Shown: positions 1 through 9,392 of the stretch, in pieces | Layout: each line of letters opens with the position of its first letter | Numbering within the stretch: the stretch's first letter is position 1 | From: Ampullaceana balthica | Taxonomy: Eukaryota; Mollusca; Gastropoda; Lymnaeidae | Assembly: GCA_944989445.1 (NCBI GenBank) | Contig: CALYLW010001016.1 | Span: 311,936-375,935 of the forward strand | Reading direction: 5' to 3' | Length of the DNA stretch: 64,000 nucleotides | The notes under the pieces: generated by a model | What the model saw: only the letters and a program-made list of their open reading frames with translations | Told to the model about the DNA's origin: nothing | Database searches by the model: none | Program-made: the position numbers and the translations under genes

Positions 1-706
1 AAATCTAAGAAGAATGTTACCAAACGGAAATATCACGAGGAATATCTTAAGTATGGTTTCATACAATGTACAAATGATCCTTCTCTTCCGTTTTGTCTTA
101 ATTGTAACATGGCATTGTCCAACGAGTCCATGAACCCCAGTAAACTGAAGCGGCATTTGAACTCAAATCATCCAGGATTGAAAGACAACCCGAAAAGTTA
201 TTTCGCATCAATTCGGTCCAACTTAGAGCAAAAATAAAAAATAATGAAGAAATTTTCCTCAATATCTGTCAAAGCTCAGTTAGCAAGCTATAAAATTGCG
301 AATCTTTCGGTCAAACAAAAGAAATCTCATTTGGACACTGAGACAATCATATTGCCGTCTTTACGAATCGCAATTGAGACTATGGAGTTGGGACCCGAAG
401 CTGTTGAAAAAAAAATAAGATTCCACTATCTCACCAGGCGATGGGACGTCAGATTGCTGACATTTCAACAGATTTGGACAATCAAATTAAAGAGCATTTT
501 GTGGAAGCCAACGACATCCAAAACTTTGGGCAATGCAAATCGATGAAAGTACTGACATCAGCAGAAAAGCGCAACTCCTCGCACATGTCACACGTGAAAG
601 ACTGCAGATGATAAACAGAGAAATTAGAGTTTGCTTATCCAGCAATGAGCCGCGTTTTGAGCTCATCTGCTCCAAAGAAAATGCTGAAGTATCTCAATCT
701 CATTAA
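1..706 (+). pseudogene. hAT-type (BED-finger) transposase remnant, internally deleted
   Basis: Translation from base 1 gives a BED-type zinc finger: two cysteines (FCLNCNM), the phrase LSNESMNPSKLKRHL and a His-X4-His-like end (HLNSNH), stopping at a TAA near 235. Family knowledge: this layout is typical of ZBED5/SCAND3-like hAT transposases. After one or two frame changes the next conserved block appears near 530-610 (MQIDESTDIS), then the C-terminal block RVCLSSNEPRFELIC ending in TAA at 704-706. Several hundred residues of the catalytic core are missing between these blocks, so this is a dead internally deleted copy. A likely right terminal region (ggttggacaacactg) follows near 808-822. 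The left end lies outside the window. A domesticated host gene is unlikely because the frame is broken. Confidence 0.75.
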
Positions 707-1009
707 TTATGAAACATCTTTTGAATAAACACTGATTTCTTGTTTTTTTGTGAGATGTGCCGCGCAAATTTTTTACCAGTTTAGTGTGCCGTGAACTATT
801 TTAGGTTGGACAACACTGGCATAGGGATTATACACTTTTAGCTTAAATATAGTGAAATTGGTTAATTTTTTTTTAACCGCGGTGTACATAGGCCAAAGCC
901 AATGGTTTAGCCTTAGCTAGGCCGCCAGGTACACCGCGGCGGTATAGGCAGGCCTATGACGATGGTTTAGCTGCGTATACCGCCGCGGCGTCCGTAGACA
1001 CTTCGATTT

Positions 1010-1195
1010 TTATATAGCTCATATAGGCAAAAAATGATATATATGGGCCCCCCATGAGTGTTAAATTGATAATTAAAAAAGTTGCCAGTTACCATTCAGG
1101 GAGCGTACTCAACAGTCTTAAAAATTTTCATGACAATCGGATGAATGGTTCAGACCAGTAAGCTATAAAGGACAAGTACACACACAGAGAATCCT
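1010..1195 (-). repeat. Single diverged unit of the 165-bp repeat family
   Basis: Read on the minus strand this stretch carries the same ordered landmarks as the repeat units at 18.4-20.1 kb: a 'catgaaa' segment, 'gttgagtac', 'atggtaac', an AT-rich run, a 'catggggggccc' GC block and 'atatgagctatataaaaa'. It is solitary and opposite in orientation to the array. Next to it (about 880-1000) is a GC-rich stretch with repeated 'accgcggcgg'-like words that I cannot assign. Confidence 0.65.
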
Positions 1196-1472
1196 TTCAT
1201 TATATATATATATATTATATATACATTCTAAAAATCGAAGCGACAATAATTATCTCCCCCTAAACTCTAAACTTTTGATTCGCATTTTTAATTATAATTA
1301 TAATCTAGTGTAGCTGGATACCGTCTGCTACTATCAACGTCACCACCTAGACCAAGTATTCTGTAGGGACAGATCCGAAAAATATGATCTAATTCAATTA
1401 GAATAGTGAATAATAAGGTCTAAATTTAACATAATACACGCTTTTACACCGTTTTTACATTTATACACTGTT

Positions 1473-2491
1473 ATGATCTGTCAGTCAAGAACCTTTACAA
1501 CAGAGCAACCAGCGCAGTACTCTTCAACAGCAAGCTGGGAGATTGGTTCAAGACCACTGTTTGGTGTCAGACAAGGATGTCTACTTTCCCCCATCCTCTT
1601 CAACCTCTTCCTTGAAAGGATCATGACGGATGTGCTAGAAGACCACGTCGGAACAGTCAGCATCGGAGGGAGAAGTATAACCAACCTACGCTTCGCCGAT
1701 GACATTGACGGCCTAGCTGGTAGCGAGGACGAACTAAAAGAATTCCTCGCAAAGCTAGAGAAAACAGCCACATGGAAATCAATGCAGAAAATACCAAGGT
1801 CATGGCAAATAGTAAATTCACAAGTGAGATTCGGATAAACGGGCAAAAACTCGAAGAAGTCTCCACCTTCAAATATCTAGGGGCCATAATATCCGACGAA
1901 GGCTCAAAGCCAGAAATTCTTGCCAGAGTAGCCCAAACAATGGCAGCATTGAGTAAATTAAAGCACATCTGGCAAAGTAAGAAGCTCTCCCTGAGATCAA
2001 AGATCCGGCTAATGCGCTCTCTGGCGATGTCGGCCCTCGGGACTCCCTTGCCTCATCGGTTTGAACCCGTGCCATCGGTACGACTCACTGCGCTGCCACT
2101 CGCCACAGAGTCCCCCAATCAATGCGCTAGAGATGAGATTTTCAGAAAGATATTGAACATCTACACAGCGCACATCACAAACGAAGCGGTCCGCAACACA
2201 ATAAGTACTGTCATTGGCCCCTACGAGGACCTACTCACATCAATTAAGAAGAGGAAATTACGATGGTACGGACACGTGACAAGAACTGGAGGTCTCGCAA
2301 AAACTATATTGCAAGACACAGTCCAGGGAGGAAGGAAAAGAGGCAGACAAAAGAAGAGATGGGAGGACGATATCAAAGAGTGGACCGGCCTGTCATTCAG
2401 CGACTCTCAAAGGGCAGCACAGGACCGGGACAAATGGCGTGTGTTAGTGAGCAGTTCACGATGGTGCCCCAACGACCCAACAACGGGTTAA
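1473..2491 (+). pseudogene. Non-LTR retrotransposon reverse transcriptase fragment (RTE-like)
   Basis: Two overlapping frames give the second half of a reverse transcriptase. Motif B is GVRQGCLLSPILFNLFLE and the catalytic motif C is LRFADDIDGL. After a frameshift near 1770 come NAENTKVM, FKYLGAIISDEGS and the conserved tail KKRKLRWYGHVTR and GRQKKRWEDDIKEW. The 5' half of the element, including the endonuclease, is absent. The frame also contains a foreign 76-bp tRNA-like piece (2039-2114) in place of the usual 'LYACESWT'-type segment of such elements. It is therefore a dead, composite copy. Clade assignment to RTE is from overall look only. Confidence 0.8.
2039..2114 (-). repeat. tRNA-like SINE head fragment embedded in the RT frame
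   Basis: On the minus strand the 76 nt begin gggactc and end gagtccc, so the two ends can pair over 7 bp like an acceptor stem. An A-box-like tggcgagtggc and a B-box-like ggttcaaacc lie at roughly tRNA spacing. The T-stem pairing is poor, so this is not a functional tRNA. The order of words (gtaccga, gggtt, the B box, a downstream gtccc) resembles the head of the SINE at 57573-57835. I infer a decayed SINE or tRNA-derived piece. Confidence 0.45.
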
Positions 2492-2534
2492 GGGAAGTTT
2501 CAAGTTCAATGATCTGTCAAAAGGCTTAGACAAG

Positions 2535-3610
2535 AATGACCAAATACATTAATAGATACAATTTTACTAGACTTCTCAAAGGCATTTGACAAAGTTCAAC
2601 ACTTTAGTTTACTCAAAAAACTTAATTACTTTGGAATCTCAGGTCCCTAACATCACTGGATCCAAGACTTCCTTTTGGGCAGGGAGCAAACTGTAAACTG
2701 TAATAATCTAAATCTGCGCAAATAACAGTTAACTCAGGAGTTCCACAAGGAACTGTGCTAGGTCCCTTAATCTTTTTAATGTATATAAATGATTTACCCA
2801 ACAACATCTCAACAGGAACAAAAGTTAGGTTATTTGCTGATGATTGTATAATCTATAGAACAATTAAATCAGAACAAGATAGCAAAATTTTACAAAAAGA
2901 CTTAGATGAATTGATAAAATGGGAAACTAACTGGAGTATGTCTTTCCACACAGAAAATTGTCAACTGTTAAGAGTAACAAATGAAAGAAACAAATAAACT
3001 CAAAAAATAGTTCATTCATGGAAAAAAAACTAATCCAAACTAAAGATGCAAAATACTTAGGAGTAAATGAGAAGCTATCGTGGAATCCCCATGCAAATGA
3101 AAATATTTAAAAAATCAAACAAAACCTTAGGCTTTATAAAAATAAACTTTTTACGTAATAAGAATATAAAACTAAAATGCTACCTCATTTGGGAGACCTG
3201 TAATAGAATATCCATCTTCTGTATGGGACCCATCAACCAAAGAAAACATTGATAAACTAGAACACATTTTTTAAAAATAGCTGCCAGATTCATTACCTGA
3301 GAATATTCAAAACTTACAAGAATAACACCATTAGTTAAATCATTAAACCCTGAAACACTAGAGGATAGAAGAACCAAGAGTAAAGTAGTATTCATACATA
3401 AAGAAATTAATCTAATTCTAATTTAGAAATACAACACAAAGATAACTTAATAAAACCCTCAGATAGACATAAGGATAAAAACACCTTTCTTATTCCATAT
3501 GCAAGAACAAACACATACAAATTCTCATTTTTCCCATCCGGAATTTGTGCGTGGAATGGGTTGCCTGAATAAACCAGGAAAACCAACACTTTATCAACAT
3601 TTAAAACTGA
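2535..3610 (+). pseudogene. CR1/jockey-like LINE reverse transcriptase, decayed copy
   Basis: Broken frames spell LLDFSKAFDKVQH (motif A region), SGVPQGTVLGPLIFLMYINDLP (motif B, here shown in part), RLFADDCIIYRT (motif C) and DELIKWETNWSMSF, followed by decayed versions of the thumb and C-terminal region as far as about 3600. It is the same family as the better preserved minus-strand copy at 16400-17284. It lacks an endonuclease and has many frameshifts. The GVPQGTVLGP signature is typical of CR1/jockey-type elements. Confidence 0.8.
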
Positions 3611-3620
3611 AAAAGAATGT

Positions 3621-3735
3621 GGGGCCGTCCATAAATGACGTCACGCACCTAGGGGGGAAGGGGGGTCACACTTTTGTGACGATGCATGACGAGGGGGGAG
3701 GGAGGGGGTTGAAGAAATGTGACATCACATCAAAA
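3621..3735 (+). mobile_element. MITE fragment, GGGGCCGTCCATAAA family (left half)
   Basis: It starts ggggccgtccataaatgacg and continues into 'gggg..gtcac' blocks. A complete copy with both inverted ends lies at 63196-63438; other partial copies are at 8850-8968 and 22441-22537. Only the left half is preserved here. The transposase family behind it is not visible. Confidence 0.6.
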
Positions 3736-3827
3736 GGGTAACTTTAAATAAAATTTCCACTGTAAGATTTGGTCGCTTACAATTTATTTAATGACTTTTT
3801 TATTTCTTTTACATTTTTTTTTAACCA

Positions 3828-3940
3828 TCAGTGCTTCTCAAAGTGCCGGTCCATAGGGCATCAGACGCCGGTTGGCGTAAGTTATCAAGAAATGAAAATT
3901 AAATCTAATTATAATCCTTTAAGTTTGAGAACCCACAAGG
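3828..3940. mobile_element. hAT-type terminal fragment
   Basis: The sequence cagtgcttctcaaagtg near 3831 matches the end of the hAT element at 32815 (cagtgcttctc), and a loosely complementary tttgagaacc follows about 100 bp later. No clean 8-bp duplication is seen, so the limits are uncertain. Confidence 0.35.
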
Positions 3941-4159
3941 GAACGTATAAAATTGTTACCCTCTGTCGTTTGATGTTGACATCAAAGCATTTGTGATGTA
4001 ACCGCAGCTCCGTCGGCGAACTTTTTTGCCCCTTACTCCAAAATATACAAGTTTATGTGTGCGTTACAGACTCGAGGTCCTGCCCACATGACTCGGGCGG
4101 TGATTTGGGGGAGCGTCGTTAGGCCCCCCCCCCTAAAATGCAACTGGTGAGTTTTACAA

Positions 4160-4755
4160 GCATGATAAGTGTCTAAAAATTATATGAATAGGATTATATG
4201 TAGATATTTTAAGTCAAAACGACGCAGAATATCCATTTATTTTTATATATTTTTTTTTGGGAGGGAGGGGGATCTATTTGATACAATTATAAATGTTTTA
4301 AGTTTGATACAATTGTTCGATCTTTTTTGGTCTTACGCCCCTGGCCATTCTAGATATAATAGTATTCATTAACTTTATTGAATGCATCAATTCTTGACAT
4401 GGCAATTCGAGAGTAGCAATGTATAGGGTTCTCAGATGTCCGGCTTTGTACCGGACTGTCCGGTATTATCGTTATTTTTCCAGTGGAAAAATGGAAGCAA
4501 TTTTTGAGACAGCAACCTGGCAACCCTAAGAACAAAACAACTTTTCTTCTTAGCTCAGTTTTTAAGGCATTAATTTTAAATATCACAGAAACGATACTTG
4601 ATACAGTCGAGTCATGTGGATTAAGATTATTGTCACTCGTGTCAATATAAATGAAAGTAGGTGTCTTCGTATAGTACATAGGTAAGAAATCTACATAGTT
4701 GTCAAATTTAAAAAAAGCATTTTCTGGAAGAAAGTGGTTCAATAGTAGGCAGTGG
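4160..4755. repeat. Interspersed repeat, copy A
   Basis: A block beginning near 'aggattatatgtagatat' and running through 'gtaggtaagaaatctacata' matches 6810-7255 plus 8684-8735 (copy B). Copy A has an extra stretch of about 120 bp near 4430-4545 and is not interrupted by the Penelope-like element that splits copy B. No coding capacity is seen and the parent element is unknown. Confidence 0.7.
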
Positions 4756-4849
4756 CGTAGCAACGGGTTGGCATCGGGGCAGTTGCCAAGGGCGCCGGCT
4801 CAAAAAGGCGCCACTAAATCACTAATTTTTAAATTTGTATTTAAATAAA
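4750..4849. mobile_element. hAT-like left end fragment (CAGTGGCGTAGC)
   Basis: It begins cagtggcgtagc, the same 12 bases that start the complete hAT element at 9393. A GC-rich stretch follows and the sequence then runs into the TA and left end of the pogo-like element at 4852. No matching right end is nearby. Confidence 0.4.
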
Positions 4850-4851
4850 TA

Positions 4852-5475
4852 CAGTCGAACTCAAAAGTACCCGATAAAAAAATTGACTTACTGAGTTCTT
4901 GAGTTAGGGAGAATGGCGTAATAGGTGCCGATTAATCAAGAACAATGTAGATATTGAGAGGTGGGGGGAACAGCCATACCGGCTAGTAGGCTTTTCAGGA
5001 AAGAGATGCTGTATCTATGTTTCATATGAAAGCAAGCCAAGTTGCTTTGACATGCCGACACAAGCCCGTGAGAGGAGACACCTTCCCTCACCTCCCCCAC
5101 TTTACTCCCTCAACAGTGGGATGGGGGAGTAAGAGTTTTCTTTTACAAAAGAGTCACAGCATGCAGCAAAGGGACGCAAATTAGTTACCACTTACCACTC
5201 CTTTTTCTTGTCTTTGTCATTTTTTGTACTTGCAAGGTCACTTAATCCCTCGTGGAATGCACTAAGATAAGATTTTACGTCCATTTACGTGGCTTTATGG
5301 AACACGTGTTCTGAAATGTCACTCCAGAATAATAACCCAAACGCCTTGGAAAATTCGACTAAGAGAGGTTGAAAGTCAAAAACCTTAGAGTTAAGGAGAT
5401 CTAAAATACATTAGTCTTATGGAGTTTGGCCGGGACCCAACAATTAATTGATATACGGAGGTTTTTCACTTACTG
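4852..5475. mobile_element. Pogo-like TIR element, degraded copy
   Basis: It starts TA|cagtcgaactc. Internal words ('gagttagggagaatggcgtaa', shown in part, 'acggaacacgtgttctgaaat' in part, 'ccttggaaaattcgacta' and 'ttaaggagatctaaaatac') are shared with the compact MITE at 14751-15089. The copy is longer because of an extra stretch at about 4975-5270 that resembles 61320-61510 inside another family member. The right inverted end is lost where LINE debris begins. Confidence 0.6.
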
Positions 5476-5910
5476 TCCATGTATCTGAGACATGGCCGAC
5501 CAACCGACCTTTTCCCTGTCGCCATCTCGCTGTAAAGCACATCCTTGGGTATGCGACCAGTTTGCATCCTCATGACGTGTCCAAGCCAACGGCGTCTTTG
5601 GCTTAATATGGCTGGAATGCTACTCATGGTTGCTTGAGCCAGGACCTCTGTGTTGGAGACTTTCTCTTGCCATTTGATGTCTAGGATGCGGCGCAGGCAT
5701 CTGAGGTGGGAGCTATTGAGCCTTCTCTCATGCCTGTTATAGGTGGAACCTTGTATCCAGCTTCTCCGCTGCCTGCAAAGAGCTTGGCCTGATCATAAGT
5801 ATAAAGAAAATTAACATTATGGCACAGGATGCTGCCTCTCTCCCTACTATCACCATTGACGACTGCAACCTGGATGTTGTTGATACTAATACAGGAGCAG
5901 CTTATTGAAA
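5476..5910 (-). pseudogene. LINE reverse transcriptase fragment with inverted 5' part
   Basis: Minus-strand translation of 5476-5762 reads HERRLNSSHLRCLRRILDIKWQEK, then RRRWLGHVMRM and GRPCLRYM. This is the C-terminal region of an endonuclease/RT element related to the one at 26.5 kb. Directly beside it, 5763-5900 reads on the plus strand SAACKELGLIISIKKINIM and DCNLDVVD, which in the same family lies upstream, just after motif C. The upstream part is therefore inverted relative to the downstream part with intervening sequence lost. This is the layout expected from twin priming. Confidence 0.75.
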
Positions 5911-6042
5911 TGAAGAACTTGAACCAATGTTTGAACTAGGATACCACAAATTCTGGTTACAAAATCAGATGACAATTTTATATCTTGCATTATGGTTCAT
6001 TGTACAGAAGTTGTTAAGTGCTTTCCCGTCTTCCTATTAATT

Positions 6043-6386
6043 GGTAGAACAAAGATTCATTACCGTTATGAACCTCATCATAAAAAAACAGAAACCGAAT
6101 ATAGAAATTTGTGCTCGTGGGGATTTTCGGATGCTACACAAAAACATTGAGTCGGACATAAATAAACTAATAAAATCACACCATGTTCATCAAAGTTATT
6201 AATTGTTTTCAATTTTATTTTAAACAAAAGTTATACAATTTAATAAATACTTCTTCAACCAAATGTTGCTTTTTTGGGTTTATAATTTTTGTACTACGCA
6301 TTTATGTAGTTTTTTACATGGGGGTCCGTGGGGGGAATTTTGACTATAAAAGGGGTCCGTGGGTCAAAATAGTTTGGGATCCACTG
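6043..6386 (+). pseudogene. hAT transposase C-terminal remnant and right end
   Basis: Bases 6043-6202 read VEQRFITVMNLIIKKQ, then GDFRMLHKNIESDINKLIKS and a stop. This is the C-terminal end of ZBED5/SCAND3-like hAT transposases, where 'L..NIEPDI.KL...HQ.H.S' is usual. About 185 bp further, agtttgggatccactg at 6371-6386 looks like the element's right inverted end ('gtttgggaaccactg' in relatives). The rest of the element, including the catalytic core, is missing. 6387-6809 holds AT-rich sequence in which I see nothing assignable. Confidence 0.7.
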
Positions 6387-7255
6387 TTCTATGTGGAGAC
6401 CTCATCATTTTAATCGAACCTTCCAATCAAAGAACAAAAGAGCACATTTTTGGTGATCGAATCAAATGTTCTATGTAGAATAACAGTTAAGAAGAAATGT
6501 GGTTTCTTCATAACATGAGATTCGTGTGAGGCTTTGGCAGTTATATAGATTTCAGAAAACAGACATGATTTTCGTACACCAGCTAATCTATTGGAATTTT
6601 AAATTTTGTCTTCAAATTAGAGTATTCAAAATATCCCACATAACATATCCAGGCAAGGAATATTTTAACCCCATGAATAAGAAAAAAAATGAATTCAAGA
6701 CTTTATAATTTATATAAGTTTATAAAGATTTTTAGGCTCGAAGTTACCCTGCCTAAAATAAAATATTTAATTTCGAAAATTGCTTACAACTGTCTTGAGT
6801 AATGCAAGGTGTTAAAAATGATATCAATAGGATTATGTGTAGATATTTTAAGTCAAAACGACACAGAATATCAATTTTTATTATTTATTAATTTTTTTTT
6901 GTTTTTTTTTGAGGTCTATATGAAACAATTATAAAAGTTTTAAGCTTGATATAATTGTTCGATTGGTTTTGGGTCTAACGCCCCTGGCCATTCTAGATAT
7001 AATAGTATTCACTAACTTTATTGAATGCATTAAATTCTTCACATCGCAATTCGAGAGTTGTCACATAACAACTTTTCTTCTTAGCCCATTTTTTAAGGCA
7101 TTAATTTTAAATATCACAGAAAGGATACTTGATACAGTGAAGTCATGTGGATTAAGATTATTGTCACTCGTGTCAATAAAAATGAAAGTAGGGTGGATTT
7201 AGGTGTCTTCGTATAGTACGTAGGTAAGAAATCTACATAGTAGTCAAATTTAAAA

Positions 7256-8683
7256 GATAAATGTATAATATAAAAACAGGGTATTAGTAGGCCTGACAGG
7301 ACGTAACAGAACAGCGAACGTTTCTGCAAAGAGCCTTCCTCATGTTTCGGCAAAGAGCCTTGGGGTCACTCATATGGAGAGGAGTGAACTTGACACGTTC
7401 ATCAACTTTGTTGATTCTTTCCACCCCTCCATTAAGTTCACTCACACGATTTCCGAACTATCGGTTAATTTCCTGGACATTACTGTAACTCTCCAGAAAA
7501 ACTGCCTCCTCACTTCTGCCTACTTCAAACCTACGGACAGCCACTCTTACCTACTCTATCCCTCAACTCATCCCAAATCCTGTAAGGATTCTATCCCTTT
7601 TTACAACTTTTTCGCCTCTATAGGCTGTGTCAATCTAATGAGGACTTTTTGGAAAAGGCGTTGGAAATGGTGGAGTTTTTTTAGACAAAGGTCTTACCCT
7701 GAAGCTAGACTTCTATCTGCACTTCAGCGAGTTAAAAACTTCACTCGTGCCGACGCCTTTGTATCACGCTCCAGTGATAGTAATGAAAGGAGCAAATTGG
7801 GGCTCACATACCATCCCCTACAACATCAGAGCCAAGGAAATATTTTTGAAAAACCGCACCATCCTCCTCGCGGACCCTGAGACAAACAACATATTTTCCA
7901 CCCCACCCCTCATTGTATTCAGGAGGGACAAAAATCTGTGAGACCTATTGGTTCGTAGCCGTCTGCTTATTCCGTCCTCCCATCTGGGCACCAAGCCATG
8001 TGGTCGTAATCGCTGCAAGACATGTCCCTTTGTTACCCAGACGGACCAGATTGTCTTCCCTAAGGGGATATTCAAGATTAGGAATGGCTATCTTTGTACC
8101 AGCCGCAATGTGGTCTACATCATTGTGTGTAAGAGCTGTCCTTTGAAGTACATTGGTGAGACGGGGAGATTACTCTCCTGCCGTATCGCTGAGCATGTAC
8201 GGGTCATTAAACAAGACAAACATTGTCCTGTCTCCCGACACTTCATTGGACGTGAACACATGGGCGTCGATGTCTTGTCTGTCACCGCCTTGGTTTCTTG
8301 TACAAACATACCCGGCCGGGTCAGTCTGGAGAATAGACTAATCCATGAGTATGGGACTCTTACACCACACGGGATCAACGTTGTAATCGTACTGACAAGC
8401 TGATTGATTGGCCACACCCACCCTATCCTTTCCTATATAAGCTCTTACTTTTCTCTCCTTACTTTATCTCTACTGGACTACTTGGATTTTACCGCAGCTA
8501 AGTGTTTTTTTAAATTATTATTTCGTTTTATTTGTTTCATTTGTGTACTATTTGTCCGTTGAGGAAGGCTCTTTGCCGAAACGTTCGCTGTTGTGTTACG
8601 TCCTGTCAGGCCTACTAATACCCTGTTTTTATATCATACATTTACCTATTTAAAAGCCTGATTGAAGTCTCACCCCCATAACT
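7256..8683 (+). mobile_element. Penelope-like element (GIY-YIG type), truncated, with 10-bp target duplication
   Basis: The element is bracketed by aaatttaaaa at 7246-7255 and again at 8684-8693. Comparison with the uninterrupted repeat copy A supports this as the target site. The outer parts form an inverted repeat: 7256-7345 is the reverse complement of about 8556-8646 (gtaggcctgacaggacgtaa on the left, its complement on the right). The body encodes the end of a Penelope reverse transcriptase and a GIY-YIG endonuclease. The RT palm with its catalytic aspartates is absent, so the copy cannot be autonomous. Confidence 0.85.
7374..8403 (+). pseudogene. Penelope-like ORF: RT tail plus GIY-YIG endonuclease
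   Basis: The frame from 7374 reads FINFVDSFHPSIKFTHTIS, VNFLDITVTL and TSAYFKPTDSHSYLLYPS. These are the conserved post-palm blocks of Penelope reverse transcriptases. It shifts frame near 7600, and the linker continues to 7941 (RAKEIFLKNRTIL). The final frame (7948-8403) has the CGRNRCKTCPF cysteine cluster followed by the GIY-YIG domain: VVYIIVCKSCPLKYIGETGR, with downstream Arg (CRIAEH) and a candidate catalytic Glu (SLENRLIHEYG). The stop is TGA at 8401-8403. Two frame breaks and the missing palm make it a pseudogene. Confidence 0.85.
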
Positions 8684-8849
8684 AAATTTAAAATAAGCAT
8701 TTGATGGAAGGAACCGGTTCTATAGTGGGCATATGTTCGAAGCGTACACGTACAAATTACGGTGCACATGACGTATTTTAATATATCTAGTGGATATAAA
8801 ATAAGGTTGGTTTTTGTTGTTTTGTTGTTTTTTTTTGTTGTTTTTTTTT

Positions 8850-8968
8850 GGTCAAAGCTTTGTGACGTATTTTGGAGGGGGGTCTAACTTTTTGTGACGA
8901 CGCGTGACGAGGGGGGGAGGGGGTGAAAAATCGGCCAAAATAGCGTGACGTCATTTATGAACAGCCCC
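8850..8968. mobile_element. MITE fragment, GGGGCCGTCC family (right half)
   Basis: It ends 'gtcatttatgaacagcccc', the complement of the left end seen at 3621. The inner part carries 'tgtgacgtatttt' and a G-rich run as in the other copies. The left end is lost in a T/G-rich simple stretch at about 8805-8850. Confidence 0.5.
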
Positions 8969-9392
8969 TTTGATGTAAAATTACCACATTGATATCAAAT
9001 CTCATGTTTTCTAAAAATTATTTGGTATGCGCTGGAAGAGGAATATGGCGAGTACTGTACGAACCCCACATTTGTACAGGAAAGTAGGGTGTCATCTTGT
9101 GCGTCTCAAAATACTGTAATTCCTGCAAGTTGAAGACTGAAAAATACTATGACATTAATAAAATATCCAATTTTGTCATAACTTTTTACTACGAAGCTCA
9201 CGAGCTTTTTTTGGTTTGTTTTTGTGTTGTTTTTTCCCAATACGATTTCAAGTACGTCACACAAGAGTTGTAAATATAATGCCACCAATGGACGAGGCGT
9301 GTTTAAATTGTTGCATTCTCTTGTGAAGTTTATAAACTAATGAAAAATACATGGCTACCGCTATCGGGCGGTTTAACCGAGGCCCATGTGAA

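Larger units (their letters stand above)
6810..8735. repeat. Interspersed repeat, copy B, split by a Penelope-like insertion
   Basis: 6810-7255 matches copy A (4160-4755), including 'cgcccctggccattctagat' and 'gtaggtaagaaatctacata'. After the insertion the match resumes at about 8684 (aaatttaaaataagcattt, then ggttctatagtgggca) where copy A has aaatttaaaaaaagcattt and ggttcaatagtaggca. This fixes the element's insertion point within a known repeat. Confidence 0.75.

Noticed and set aside
2039..2114. Functional tRNA gene
   Set aside because: The T-stem does not pair and the A box has a missing base; only a tRNA-derived relic is supported.
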